DNA of 64,000 nucleotides, taken from positions 496,001-560,000 of the forward strand of contig NZ_SLZK01000001.1 in the NCBI RefSeq assembly GCF_004341105.1, given 5' to 3'. Positions 8,258-16,361 of this stretch are shown here, in pieces. Every line of letters begins with the position of its first letter. The stretch's first letter is position 1. The stretch comes from Rhizobium sp. BK418. Lineage in GTDB: Bacteria; Pseudomonadota; Alphaproteobacteria; Rhizobiales; Rhizobiaceae. The notes beneath the pieces are model-generated. The model worked only from the letters and a program-made list of their open reading frames with translations, was not told the origin of the DNA and searched no databases. Both the position numbers and the translations under genes were made by a program.

Positions 8258-9109
8258 ATGAGCTTCGCTTTCGACCTCGATCTTCTTCGCACCTTCGCGG
8301 TCGTGGTCGACTCCGGCGGCTTTACGCGTGCGGCAGAGCGCATTCATCTGACCCAGTCCACTGTCAGTCAGCAGATCAAGAAACTTGAGGCTAATATCGG
8401 CCACAGCCTGCTCTTGCGGGACAAGTCGACCGGCGGCGTCCAGACGACGGAAGAGGGTGAAGTGCTCTTGAGTTATGCGCGGCGTCTGTTGGCGACGGCG
8501 GAAGAGGCGATGGACGTCATGCGTAAGCCCTCTGCACCCAAGACCGTGCGCCTTGGTGTTCCCGAGGACTTTGCCGGCCGCAGGCTTATCGATCTTCTCT
8601 CCGGCTTTTCGGCTGCCTCGCCGCACATAAGGCTCGACACCGTCAGCGGATGGAGCATAGCGCTTCGCCGCCTTCTCGACGCCGGTGACATCGATCTGGC
8701 ACTGATCAAACGAGAACCTGGCGATGGCGCCTGTCTGGCCAGCTGGACGGAGGAGCTGGTCTGGGTCGAGAGCATGAGCCGGCCCATCAAGGATGCGACG
8801 GTGCCGCTTGCGGTTTTTCCTGTGGGATGCATCTATCGTGAACGGGCGATCCGCTTCATCGAGCGCAGTGGTCGGCGTTGGCGCATCGCCTATACGAGCC
8901 AGGGTTTGATGGGCGTTCAGGCCGCAGTTGCTTCCGGCCTTGGCATAAGCCTGCTGCCGTCGGATGCGGTCCTGCCGGAACATCGCCAGCTTGCCGCGGT
9001 CGACGGGTTCGATCCGCAACCGGCCTCCGAACTTGCGCTTGTCAGGGGAAAGCTGCGCCTCTCGGCGGAGAGCCGATCGCTTGCCGATTTCCTCGCGGAC
9101 AATCTTTAG
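8258..9109 (+). CDS. LysR-family transcriptional regulator
   Basis: This is a DNA-binding regulator of about 283 residues. The winged HTH lies at the N-terminus, with the family hallmark ADGFTRAAERIHLTQSTVSQQIKKLE-like stretch (here SGGFTRAAERIHLTQSTVS), followed by a periplasmic-binding-protein-like effector domain. I chose the ATG at 8258 because LysR proteins normally begin 3-6 residues before the LDLLRTF segment. An in-frame ATG at 8228 would add ten residues, and neither start has a strong ribosome site. It is divergent from the HAD-aldolase pair across about 60-90 bp, the classic arrangement for a LysR protein controlling its neighbours and itself. Confidence 0.87.
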   Translation: MSFAFDLDLLRTFAVVVDSGGFTRAAERIHLTQSTVSQQIKKLEANIGHSLLLRDKSTGGVQTTEEGEVLLSYARRLLATAEEAMDVMRKPSAPKTVRLGVPEDFAGRRLIDLLSGFSAASPHIRLDTVSGWSIALRRLLDAGDIDLALIKREPGDGACLASWTEELVWVESMSRPIKDATVPLAVFPVGCIYRERAIRFIERSGRRWRIAYTSQGLMGVQAAVASGLGISLLPSDAVLPEHRQLAAVDGFDPQPASELALVRGKLRLSAESRSLADFLADNL

Positions 9110-10443
9110 GAGCGCGAGGAGAAGAGCGAAGCGAGTGTCGAAGCCGGCTTGTTGTTCATCCGCGGCACAACGACGAGCTGGCGGATTTCGCCGCGCCTGT
9201 AGGCGGCGAGGAAGCGCTTATAATCCTTGAAGGAAACGCAGCCGTTGGAATCGCCGTTCTTGCCAAGCATGTAGGTGTGCGCCAACAGACCGACGCGGTT
9301 GAAGATCGCGTCCGAACCCTGCACCGGTGTTAGACGAATGGCCGCGACGCCATGGAACAGAGCTTCACGCATCGTCAGGTTATAGGTGTGCGGCGGCGTC
9401 GGTCCGCGCATCTTCTGATCAATATAGCGCGGATTGTCACGCATCTTTCCCAGACCAGAATGGGCCTCCAGCCGCTCGCCGTTCGGCAAATAGACGGTAG
9501 CGTTTTCGATGTCGTATATCGCGACACCGGCGCGCAGGCGCGGTGAAAAGACCGGCTTGTCATAGCGCGGCACGGCATCGTCGTCGTCATCCTCGATCGG
9601 CGAATTCGGCTTGGCATAGGCAAGCACAGGCTCAGCCGCGCGCTGAGAACCCCTGGAGGCCGGCGCCGGTTTGCCGACGAGGCCGTCAGGCCGCGCCATC
9701 GGCAGCGGTACGGAATCCTCATCGGGTGCAAGAACCAAATCGAAAGGCTGTGGACTGCCGTCTGCCTCGGCAACTTCCACCTCTGTCGGTTTATCGGCGG
9801 TAGGAGCGGCAGCGCGGTTGACCGGCGTCGGCTCGATGGGAGCAGGCATTACACGGGGTCCGGCTTCGGCAAGGGCGAGCATGGCCGGCATTTCTGCGGC
9901 AGCGACAGCTTCCTTGGACGGAATGATGATCCGGTCGGCATCATCGTCGGCAGAAGCGGTCTCGACGACGGTTGCCGGCGCCTTTAGCGTGTCTTCCTTG
10001 TGGAAGCGCGGATTATCGGAGACGGCAACCGGCTGAAGTTGCGCGACGGCAACGGGCAGACGGTTGGTCTTCGCAAGCGCCAGGGCTGCATTCGAGGCAG
10101 CCGATGTCTTCTCGGCATGCGACTGGATCAACTGTGCCGTCAGAGGCACAACCGGCTTGGCATCGAATGCCGCCAGGCGTGACGCTTTGTTCACGTGGAT
10201 CAGGCGCTTATGCACGACGGCAACAGGTGTTGCCCTCGGTGCCGCCGTGACGCGAGCAATCTCCTTTTGTGAGGAGAACGGCACCGACACGGATTGCATC
10301 GTTGCAACAGTGCCGATAAGCCACGTGGAGGTCAAAAGTCCGGCGATTGCGATGCCGGTAAGAAAGCTGCGAGATCTGCCCAAACGAACAGCGGATCCGC
10401 CAAAAGGGGCGACGTCATTGAACGTCCCTACTGCAAACGCCAT
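9106..10443 (-). CDS. DUF2778 (Tlde1-like) L,D-transpeptidase domain protein
   Basis: This 445-residue protein has an N-terminal membrane anchor at about 27-46, a long low-complexity Pro/Ala/Val-rich linker (about 50-310), and a C-terminal DUF2778 domain with H389 in HTYMLG and C402 in GDSNGCVSF. That His/Cys arrangement is the catalytic pair of the Tlde1 family, whose known members cut or exchange peptidoglycan stem peptides and include type VI effectors. No secretion or immunity gene is adjacent, so a housekeeping peptidoglycan role is more likely here. Its stop overlaps the stop of the convergent LysR gene by 3 bp. Confidence 0.82.
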   Translation of the reverse strand: MAFAVGTFNDVAPFGGSAVRLGRSRSFLTGIAIAGLLTSTWLIGTVATMQSVSVPFSSQKEIARVTAAPRATPVAVVHKRLIHVNKASRLAAFDAKPVVPLTAQLIQSHAEKTSAASNAALALAKTNRLPVAVAQLQPVAVSDNPRFHKEDTLKAPATVVETASADDDADRIIIPSKEAVAAAEMPAMLALAEAGPRVMPAPIEPTPVNRAAAPTADKPTEVEVAEADGSPQPFDLVLAPDEDSVPLPMARPDGLVGKPAPASRGSQRAAEPVLAYAKPNSPIEDDDDDAVPRYDKPVFSPRLRAGVAIYDIENATVYLPNGERLEAHSGLGKMRDNPRYIDQKMRGPTPPHTYNLTMREALFHGVAAIRLTPVQGSDAIFNRVGLLAHTYMLGKNGDSNGCVSFKDYKRFLAAYRRGEIRQLVVVPRMNNKPASTLASLFSSRS

Positions 10444-10716
10444 ACTCTACTCGTCTTCCAGAACTCGCTACGCAGGCCGGCAACACTGACAACTGATCAA
10501 TGCCGGAGCCGCTAACTGCCCAAAAAGGCCGAATTTGGGCCTTTCCGCGTCATGCGACCGTTTCTTAAGGATGACGAACTATGGTTTCCAATTGGTTTAC
10601 AGGCGCGGCGTTCGGCTTCGATTGTCGCAAAAAGAGACGGAATATTTTAGCAAAAGCTATTTTTCAAAGGCGGGCAGCTGCCCGATTATCGTCGCTCGGT
10701 GAGAGGCGATTCGGTG

Positions 10717-12546
10717 TCAGCTCCGCGCCATCACATAGCTGCCGGGAGCTTCCTCGATGGCATTGAGCGCAGTGCCGCCGGGATTGCGCGCCGCAACGCG
10801 CTTGTTTTCCTGCGCTTCGATCCAGGCATGCCAGTGCGGCCACCAGGAGCCTGTCGTTTCCTTTGCCTTGGCAAGCCAGGCGTCATAGTCGCCCTTGGCC
10901 GGACCACCGGTCCAGAACTGGTACTTGTTCTTGTCGGGCGGGTTGACGACGCCTGCAATATGGCCGGAGCCAGCGACGACGAACTGCACCTTACCGCCGA
11001 AGAACTGGCTGCCGAGGAAGACAGACTTGGCCGGCGCAATATGATCCTCGCGCGTCGCAAGGTTGTAGATCGGGATTTTGACGTTTTTCAGCGAGATGGT
11101 CTTGCCGTCGAGGACCATCTCATCCCTTGTCAGCGCATTCCTGAGATAGCAGTTGCGCAGGTAGAAGGCATGATTGGCCGCTGCCATGCGCGTAGAATCG
11201 GCATTCCAAAACAGCAAGTCGAAGGGCAGGGGTTCCTGGCCCTTCAGATAATTGTTGACGAAATAGGGCCAGATGAGCTCGCTCGCCCGGAGCATATTGA
11301 AGGCCGTCGACATGCGCGACCCGTCGAGATAGCCGAGCTCTTGCATATGCGCTTCCAATGCCTGAAGCTGCTCCTCGTCGACGAAGACCTTGAGGTCGCC
11401 AGCATGGGTGAAATCGACCTGCGTGGTAAAGAGCGTCGCGCTCTTGATACGCTTGTTCTTCTCTTGCGCATGCAGGGCCAGCGTGGCAGCGAGTAGCGTG
11501 CCGCCGACGCAGTAGCCGATGGCGTTGACCTCTTTCTCACCGGTCGACTTCTCCACCGTCTCCAACGCGAAATCGACGCCTTCCCTTGCGTAAGCAGTCC
11601 AGTCTTTGAGAGCATGACGGCTATCGGGATTGACCCAGGAGATAACGAAGACGGTATGTCCCTGATCCACGCACCATTTGATGAAGGATTTCTCTGGGTT
11701 GAGATCGAGAATATAAAACTTGTTGATCCACGGCGGGCAGATCAGCAACGGCCGCTTCAGCACAGTTTCCGTTGACGGCTCATACTGGATGATCTGGCAG
11801 ATCTCATTCTGAGCAATTACCTTGCCCGGCGTCAGCGCCATATCGCGGCCGACGGCAAATTTGGTCATATCGGTCTGGCGTAGCCGCAATTCGCCGTGGC
11901 CGGCAATGATATCTTCGGTCAGCATCTTCATGCCGCGCACGAGATTCTCGCCGCTGGTCGCTATGGTCTCGCGGTAGACCTGCGGATTGGTGATCACGAA
12001 ATTCGTGGGCGAGAGCGCGGCTGTGATCTGTTTCACATAGAAGCCGGCCTTGTGCTTCGTGTGCTCGTCCAGTCCCTCGGTTTCGGCAACGAGCTTTTCA
12101 GCCCAGTCAGCGGTGACGAAATAAACCTGCTTTAGAAATTCGAAGAAGGGGTTCTTCTGCCAGTCCTCATCGGCAAAGCGCTTGTCCTTGCGCTCGACCT
12201 CCCGTTCGACCGTCTCGCCCTGGATGCGCTGCATCGAGCGCATCCAGATGCCGAAGAAGGAGGTCATGAGCTGCGTCTGCGCTTCGAACGTGCGGCGTGG
12301 ATCGGAGATCCAGTATTCCGTCACCCTGGAGAGCGTCTTCACCATGTCGGTGACGGGCTCGACGACCGTATCGGAGATTTCGCCGCGCTCGCGTGGGGCG
12401 AGCCACGCCGAAGCTGCCTTGCCGAGGTTTTCGAGAGCGCGGGCGAAGTTCATTGCCATGGCCTCAGGATCCTTCAGGAGATAGGGATCGAGATCCTTGG
12501 CGTCGAAACCCAGCTTGGCACCATTCTCCTGTTTGCTGTCGGTCAC
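10717..12546 (-). CDS. phaC: Class I poly(3-hydroxyalkanoate) synthase
   Basis: PhaC polymerises (R)-3-hydroxybutyryl-CoA into PHB on the surface of cytoplasmic storage granules. At 609 residues it matches class I synthases. The N-terminal PhaC_N region covers about 110-280 and the alpha/beta-hydrolase core follows. The modified lipase box GYCVGG places the nucleophile cysteine at 346, with the catalytic Asp in ATREDHIAP and the His in GSGHIAGVVNPP. The gene stands alone. A phasin lies 25 kb away, and phaA/phaB are not in view. Rhizobia commonly scatter these genes. Confidence 0.96.
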   Translation of the reverse strand: MTDSKQENGAKLGFDAKDLDPYLLKDPEAMAMNFARALENLGKAASAWLAPRERGEISDTVVEPVTDMVKTLSRVTEYWISDPRRTFEAQTQLMTSFFGIWMRSMQRIQGETVEREVERKDKRFADEDWQKNPFFEFLKQVYFVTADWAEKLVAETEGLDEHTKHKAGFYVKQITAALSPTNFVITNPQVYRETIATSGENLVRGMKMLTEDIIAGHGELRLRQTDMTKFAVGRDMALTPGKVIAQNEICQIIQYEPSTETVLKRPLLICPPWINKFYILDLNPEKSFIKWCVDQGHTVFVISWVNPDSRHALKDWTAYAREGVDFALETVEKSTGEKEVNAIGYCVGGTLLAATLALHAQEKNKRIKSATLFTTQVDFTHAGDLKVFVDEEQLQALEAHMQELGYLDGSRMSTAFNMLRASELIWPYFVNNYLKGQEPLPFDLLFWNADSTRMAAANHAFYLRNCYLRNALTRDEMVLDGKTISLKNVKIPIYNLATREDHIAPAKSVFLGSQFFGGKVQFVVAGSGHIAGVVNPPDKNKYQFWTGGPAKGDYDAWLAKAKETTGSWWPHWHAWIEAQENKRVAARNPGGTALNAIEEAPGSYVMARS

Positions 12547-12694
12547 GCATTTCCTCCGGCGGCAGCACCCATTGTTTATTCGTTGTACATCTGCTGCGTT
12601 GAAGAAAACAAGTTCCGCTCGCCCGCTCTCATGCTATTGCTTTGTCGCTGCGACGAATTTAACAGTCGAAGCAGGCAGGATTGGATCATCAGGC

Positions 12695-13117
12695 ATGACG
12701 ACGACAGGCATTGGGCAAATCGCGACCTTCACCCGCACCGCAGCAATCTGCGCGGCGGCCGCGGCCACGGCCTTCGCGCTTGCCGGGTGCAACAAGACCG
12801 CCGAGGAGAAGAAGGCTTTCGCCCAGCGTATGGCTGCGCCGACTGCAGTTGTCATGCCGGCCTCCAAGGGCGAACCCGTCGAAGGCGGTCTCAACAAGGC
12901 GCCGGATGGTTATCCGACATTCGGCGCTCCGCTGACGGCCGCCAACGTGCAGATGAGCGACGAGCAGGCGGCCGAACTTCAGCATCAGCTGACGGCCCTT
13001 AGCGCCAAGCGTCGGGCAGGCACCATCTCGGAAGCGGAATATCAGCGCCGCGTTGCCGAGATGCGAAAGCTGGCCGCCGAGCATGGGGCCGACACGCTCT
13101 CTGAAATCACCAAATAA
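12695..13117 (+). CDS. Small lipoprotein with a SHOCT-like C-terminus, function unknown
   Basis: The 140-residue product has a signal peptide with a lipobox (ALAGC, cysteine at 32), so it is probably a membrane-attached lipoprotein. The middle (about 50-95) is Pro/Ala/Gly-rich. The C-terminal helix-turn-helix-like part, LSAKRRAGTISEAEYQRRVAEM, resembles a short SHOCT-type oligomerisation motif. The start at 12695 was chosen because the signal peptide begins there; the frame is open further upstream without a credible leader. It is divergent from phaC. I do not recognise a specific function. Confidence 0.72.
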   Translation: MTTTGIGQIATFTRTAAICAAAAATAFALAGCNKTAEEKKAFAQRMAAPTAVVMPASKGEPVEGGLNKAPDGYPTFGAPLTAANVQMSDEQAAELQHQLTALSAKRRAGTISEAEYQRRVAEMRKLAAEHGADTLSEITK

Positions 13118-13340
13118 GCCTTGCCTTTAAGGCGATTTGGACGCAAAGCCTTCCGGATGGATCGGAAGATTCAATTTTCCCGATAATGCGCTTCACGCGC
13201 GGCCTCTCCGTCAAAGATTTGCCGCGCAGCTTGAGTTCAAGAGGAATACGGCGCTGCGAGTCTGAAGCTCGTATCGCAGATGCCGGGAGACGGAACGAGC
13301 TTCGACGCGGTCGACTAGCCGCATTTCCATGGGGAAAGAG

Positions 13341-14558
13341 ATGGAAGAGTTTCACAAAGTCCGGCGTTTGCCGCCTTACGTTTTCGAACAGGTCAACCGT
13401 TTGAAAGCGAGCGCGCGAGCGGGCGGGGCCGATATCATCGATCTCGGCATGGGGAACCCTGACCTTCCGACGCCCCAGGCGATCGTCGACAAGCTCTGCG
13501 AAGTCGTCCAGGACCCGCGCACCCATCGCTATTCGTCTTCCAAGGGCATTCCCGGCCTGCGCCGTGCCCAAGCTGCCTATTATGCCCGTCGATTCGGCGT
13601 GAAGCTGAATCCGGACACGCAGGTGGTCGCCACTCTCGGCTCCAAGGAAGGCTTCGCCAATATGGCGCAGGCGATCACCGCGCCGGGCGACGTCATTCTC
13701 TGCCCGAACCCGACCTATCCGATCCATGCCTTCGGCTTCCTGATGGCCGGCGGCGTGATCCGTTCGATGTCGGTCGAGCCGGACGAAAGCTTTTTCCCGC
13801 CGCTCGAGCGCGCCGTACGTCATTCGATCCCGAAGCCGCTGGCGCTCATCCTGAACTATCCGTCGAACCCGACGGCTTTCGTGGCAACCCTCGACTTCTA
13901 CAAGGAGGTCGTGGCCTTCGCGAAGAAGCACGACATCATCGTGCTTTCGGACCTCGCTTACTCGGAAATCTATTTCGATGGCGAGCCGCCACCGTCGGTT
14001 CTGCAGGTTCCGGGCGCAATGGATGTGACGGTTGAATTCACCTCCATGTCCAAGACCTTCTCCATGCCCGGCTGGCGCATGGGCTTCGCAGTCGGCAACG
14101 AACGCTTGATTGCGGCGCTGACGCGCGTGAAGTCCTACCTCGATTATGGTGCCTTCACCCCGATTCAGGTTGCGGCGACCCACGCTCTGAACGGCGACGG
14201 ATCCGACATTGCGGAAGTCCGCAACGTGTACAAGCGCCGTCGGGATGTCATGGTCGAAAGCTTCGGCAAGGCTGGTTTCGAAGTACCACCGCCGGCTGCC
14301 ACCATGTTCGCCTGGGCGAAGATCCCGGAGAAGTTCCGTCATCTCGGCTCGCTGGAATTTTCGAAGCTCTTGGTCGAGAAGGCCGACGTCGCCGTGGCCC
14401 CCGGTATCGGCTTCGGCGAGCAGGGTGACGACTACGTCCGTCTGGCGCTTGTCGAGAACGAACACCGCATCCGTCAGGCTGCGCGCAACATCAAGAAGTT
14501 CATGTCGACGGCAGACGAGACGATGCACAACGTCATCTCGCTCAACGCCCACCGTTAA
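13341..14558 (+). CDS. PLP aminotransferase, AlaC/LL-diaminopimelate-type
   Basis: This cytoplasmic class I aminotransferase has about 405 residues. It begins with the motif RRLPPYVFEQVN typical of the AlaC/DapL-like group and shows DLGMGNPDLPTP, NYPSNPTAF, SDLAYSEIYF, the lysine motif SMSKTFSMPGW and the usual C-terminal arginine region. Related proteins are annotated as alanine, aspartate or LL-diaminopimelate aminotransferases. It lies 65 bp upstream of hom on the same strand, so a role in aspartate-family amino-acid metabolism is reasonable. The ATG at 13341 has GGGGAAAG close upstream; an ATG at 13329 is in frame but has no ribosome site. Confidence 0.88.
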   Translation: MEEFHKVRRLPPYVFEQVNRLKASARAGGADIIDLGMGNPDLPTPQAIVDKLCEVVQDPRTHRYSSSKGIPGLRRAQAAYYARRFGVKLNPDTQVVATLGSKEGFANMAQAITAPGDVILCPNPTYPIHAFGFLMAGGVIRSMSVEPDESFFPPLERAVRHSIPKPLALILNYPSNPTAFVATLDFYKEVVAFAKKHDIIVLSDLAYSEIYFDGEPPPSVLQVPGAMDVTVEFTSMSKTFSMPGWRMGFAVGNERLIAALTRVKSYLDYGAFTPIQVAATHALNGDGSDIAEVRNVYKRRRDVMVESFGKAGFEVPPPAATMFAWAKIPEKFRHLGSLEFSKLLVEKADVAVAPGIGFGEQGDDYVRLALVENEHRIRQAARNIKKFMSTADETMHNVISLNAHR

Positions 14559-14570
14559 TTCCAACCTTGA

Positions 14571-14597
14571 AGACAGCCGCAGAATCTGCGGCTGTCT
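14571..14597 (+). promoter_or_regulatory. Perfect 12-bp hairpin before hom
   Basis: AGACAGCCGCAG pairs fully with CTGCGGCTGTCT across a 3-base loop (AAT). It starts 13 bases after the aminotransferase stop and ends 27 bases before the hom ATG. No T-run follows, so it is an unusual terminator. Partial termination, an mRNA processing barrier or attenuation of hom are possible. Confidence 0.6.
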
Positions 14598-14623
14598 CTC
14601 ACCAGACATTTCAGGATCGATCC

Positions 14624-15949
14624 ATGGCAGATGCCCTCAAAATCGGCATTGCGGGCTTGGGTACCGTTGGTGCCTCGCTTGTTCGCATCATCGAGCAGAA
14701 GAGCAACGAACTTGCAGTCACCTGCGGCCGCCCGATGATGATTACGGCAGTTTCGGCGCGCGACCGCACGAAGGACCGTGGCATCGATCTGACCGGCATC
14801 ACCTGGTACGAGCGTCCTGAAGAACTGGCCGAGAAGGCCGATATCGACGTTTTCGTCGAGCTGATCGGCGGCGCTGAAGGTGCTGCCAACATCGCCGTTC
14901 GCACGGCTCTTTCCCGCGGTCTCCATGTGGTGACTGCCAACAAGGCGCTGCTTGCCTATCACGGCGTCGATCTCGCAACGATCGCCGAGGAAAAGGGTTC
15001 GCTCCTGAACTTCGAAGCGGCTGTCGCCGGCGGTATCCCTGTTATCAAGGCGCTGCGTGAATCGCTGACGGGCAACACGATCTCGCGCGTCTACGGTATC
15101 ATGAACGGCACCTGCAACTACATCCTCACCAAGATGGAGAAGGAAGGCCTGTCTTTTGCCGATTGCCTGAAGGAAGCCCAGCGTCTCGGTTACGCCGAGG
15201 CTGATCCGGCCTTCGACATCGAAGGCAATGACACCGCCCACAAGCTTTCGATCCTCACGACGCTCGCCTTCGGCAACAGGATCGCTGCAGACGATATCTA
15301 TCTCGAAGGCATCACCAATATTTCGATCGAGGATATCCGCGCGGCAGCTGATCTCGGCTACCGCATCAAGCTGCTTGGTGTTGCCCAGCGCACGGATACC
15401 GGCATCGAGCAGCGCGTGCATCCGACCATGGTGCCCGTCGATTCGGTCATCGCCCAGGTCGATGGTGTCACAAATGCGGTCGCAATCGAATCTGATATCC
15501 TCGGTGAACTCCTGATGGTTGGCCCGGGAGCCGGCGGCAATGCCACAGCATCCTCGGTGCTGGGTGATATCGCCGACATCGCCAAGAGCCAGCCCGGCGC
15601 CCAGCGCGTTCCCGCCCTCGGCCATCCGGCGAAATCGCTGGAGCCTTATCGCAAGGCACAGATCCAGAGCCACGAGGGAGGCTATTTCATCCGCCTGACC
15701 GTTCTCGACCGCACTGGCGTTTTCGCCAGTGTCGCCACGCGCATGGCGGAAAACCACATTTCGCTGGAATCGATCGTCCAGCGTTCCAAACAGCATCTGG
15801 CGCCGTCGCACCACCAGACGATCATCCTCGTCACCCATGCGACGATGGAGGATTCCGTGCGCAAGGCTGTCGCCGCAATCAAGGAAGAGGGCTACCTCGT
15901 TGGAGAGCCGCAGGTCATCCGCATCGAACGCCCGAAGGAAGAAACCTGA
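14624..15949 (+). CDS. hom: Homoserine dehydrogenase
   Basis: This enzyme reduces L-aspartate 4-semialdehyde to L-homoserine with NAD(P)H, the branch to threonine and methionine. The 441-residue protein has the Rossmann motif GLGTVGAS at the N-terminus, the catalytic-domain hallmark GIMNGTCNYILT, a DIEGNDTAHKLSIL stretch with the catalytic lysine, and a C-terminal ACT domain (about 355-435) for allosteric control by threonine. The start at 14624 follows AGGA, while the open frame runs on upstream through the hairpin without a ribosome site. Confidence 0.96.
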   Translation: MADALKIGIAGLGTVGASLVRIIEQKSNELAVTCGRPMMITAVSARDRTKDRGIDLTGITWYERPEELAEKADIDVFVELIGGAEGAANIAVRTALSRGLHVVTANKALLAYHGVDLATIAEEKGSLLNFEAAVAGGIPVIKALRESLTGNTISRVYGIMNGTCNYILTKMEKEGLSFADCLKEAQRLGYAEADPAFDIEGNDTAHKLSILTTLAFGNRIAADDIYLEGITNISIEDIRAAADLGYRIKLLGVAQRTDTGIEQRVHPTMVPVDSVIAQVDGVTNAVAIESDILGELLMVGPGAGGNATASSVLGDIADIAKSQPGAQRVPALGHPAKSLEPYRKAQIQSHEGGYFIRLTVLDRTGVFASVATRMAENHISLESIVQRSKQHLAPSHHQTIILVTHATMEDSVRKAVAAIKEEGYLVGEPQVIRIERPKEET

Positions 15950-16095
15950 CGCTTTGTTTCAGTGTGGAGCAGGTAAGCCCATCTGGAGTCGGCCGGACAG
16001 GTTTTCTGTTGTTAATCAAAGCACTTTGCCAAAAAATATATTAACAGCTGTGCAGATATAGATATATTCAACCTGGGAGCGGCTGGAGTCGTGGG

Positions 16096-16305
16096 TTGAG
16101 GAATATAGAGCATACGCATGATCATGTTCGAACGGAGATCGAGAGTCCGCGAGCCGGCTTGCCCACGGCTGATCCGGCGCTTAGAGCAGCCCTTGAGTGC
16201 GAGGGGCAGCGGGGGCGGAATTGGGCGACACTCCTGATCCTGCTCTCGATCGTCTTCGTCCAGGTGCTTATCATCGGCTTCGTCATCTGGGCCATTTTCT
16301 GGTAA
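16096..16305 (+). CDS. Small predicted membrane protein, function unknown
   Basis: This is a possible 69-residue protein with a charged N-terminal half and one C-terminal hydrophobic segment (about 45-68, WATLLILLSIVFVQVLIIGF) that looks like a true membrane helix ending at the C-terminus. The start is TTG, with GGAG seven bases before it; no ATG exists in this frame. The AT-rich stretch 16010-16075 just upstream could hold a promoter. It lies between hom and recJ, on the same strand. No family is recognised, and a chance ORF is not excluded. Confidence 0.45.
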   Translation: MRNIEHTHDHVRTEIESPRAGLPTADPALRAALECEGQRGRNWATLLILLSIVFVQVLIIGFVIWAIFW

Positions 16306-16361
16306 TCCACAGGCCTGAAATCACCGCTTTGCTATCCGGTCCGCATCTGTAAAAAGGGCAG

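Noticed and set aside
9106..10443. Type VI effector with immunity partner
   Set aside because: No immunity, VgrG, PAAR or Hcp genes are adjacent, and the protein carries a membrane anchor.
13107..14609. A 500-codon frame antisense to the aminotransferase
   Set aside because: It is a shadow of the well-supported plus-strand enzyme and has no known domain.
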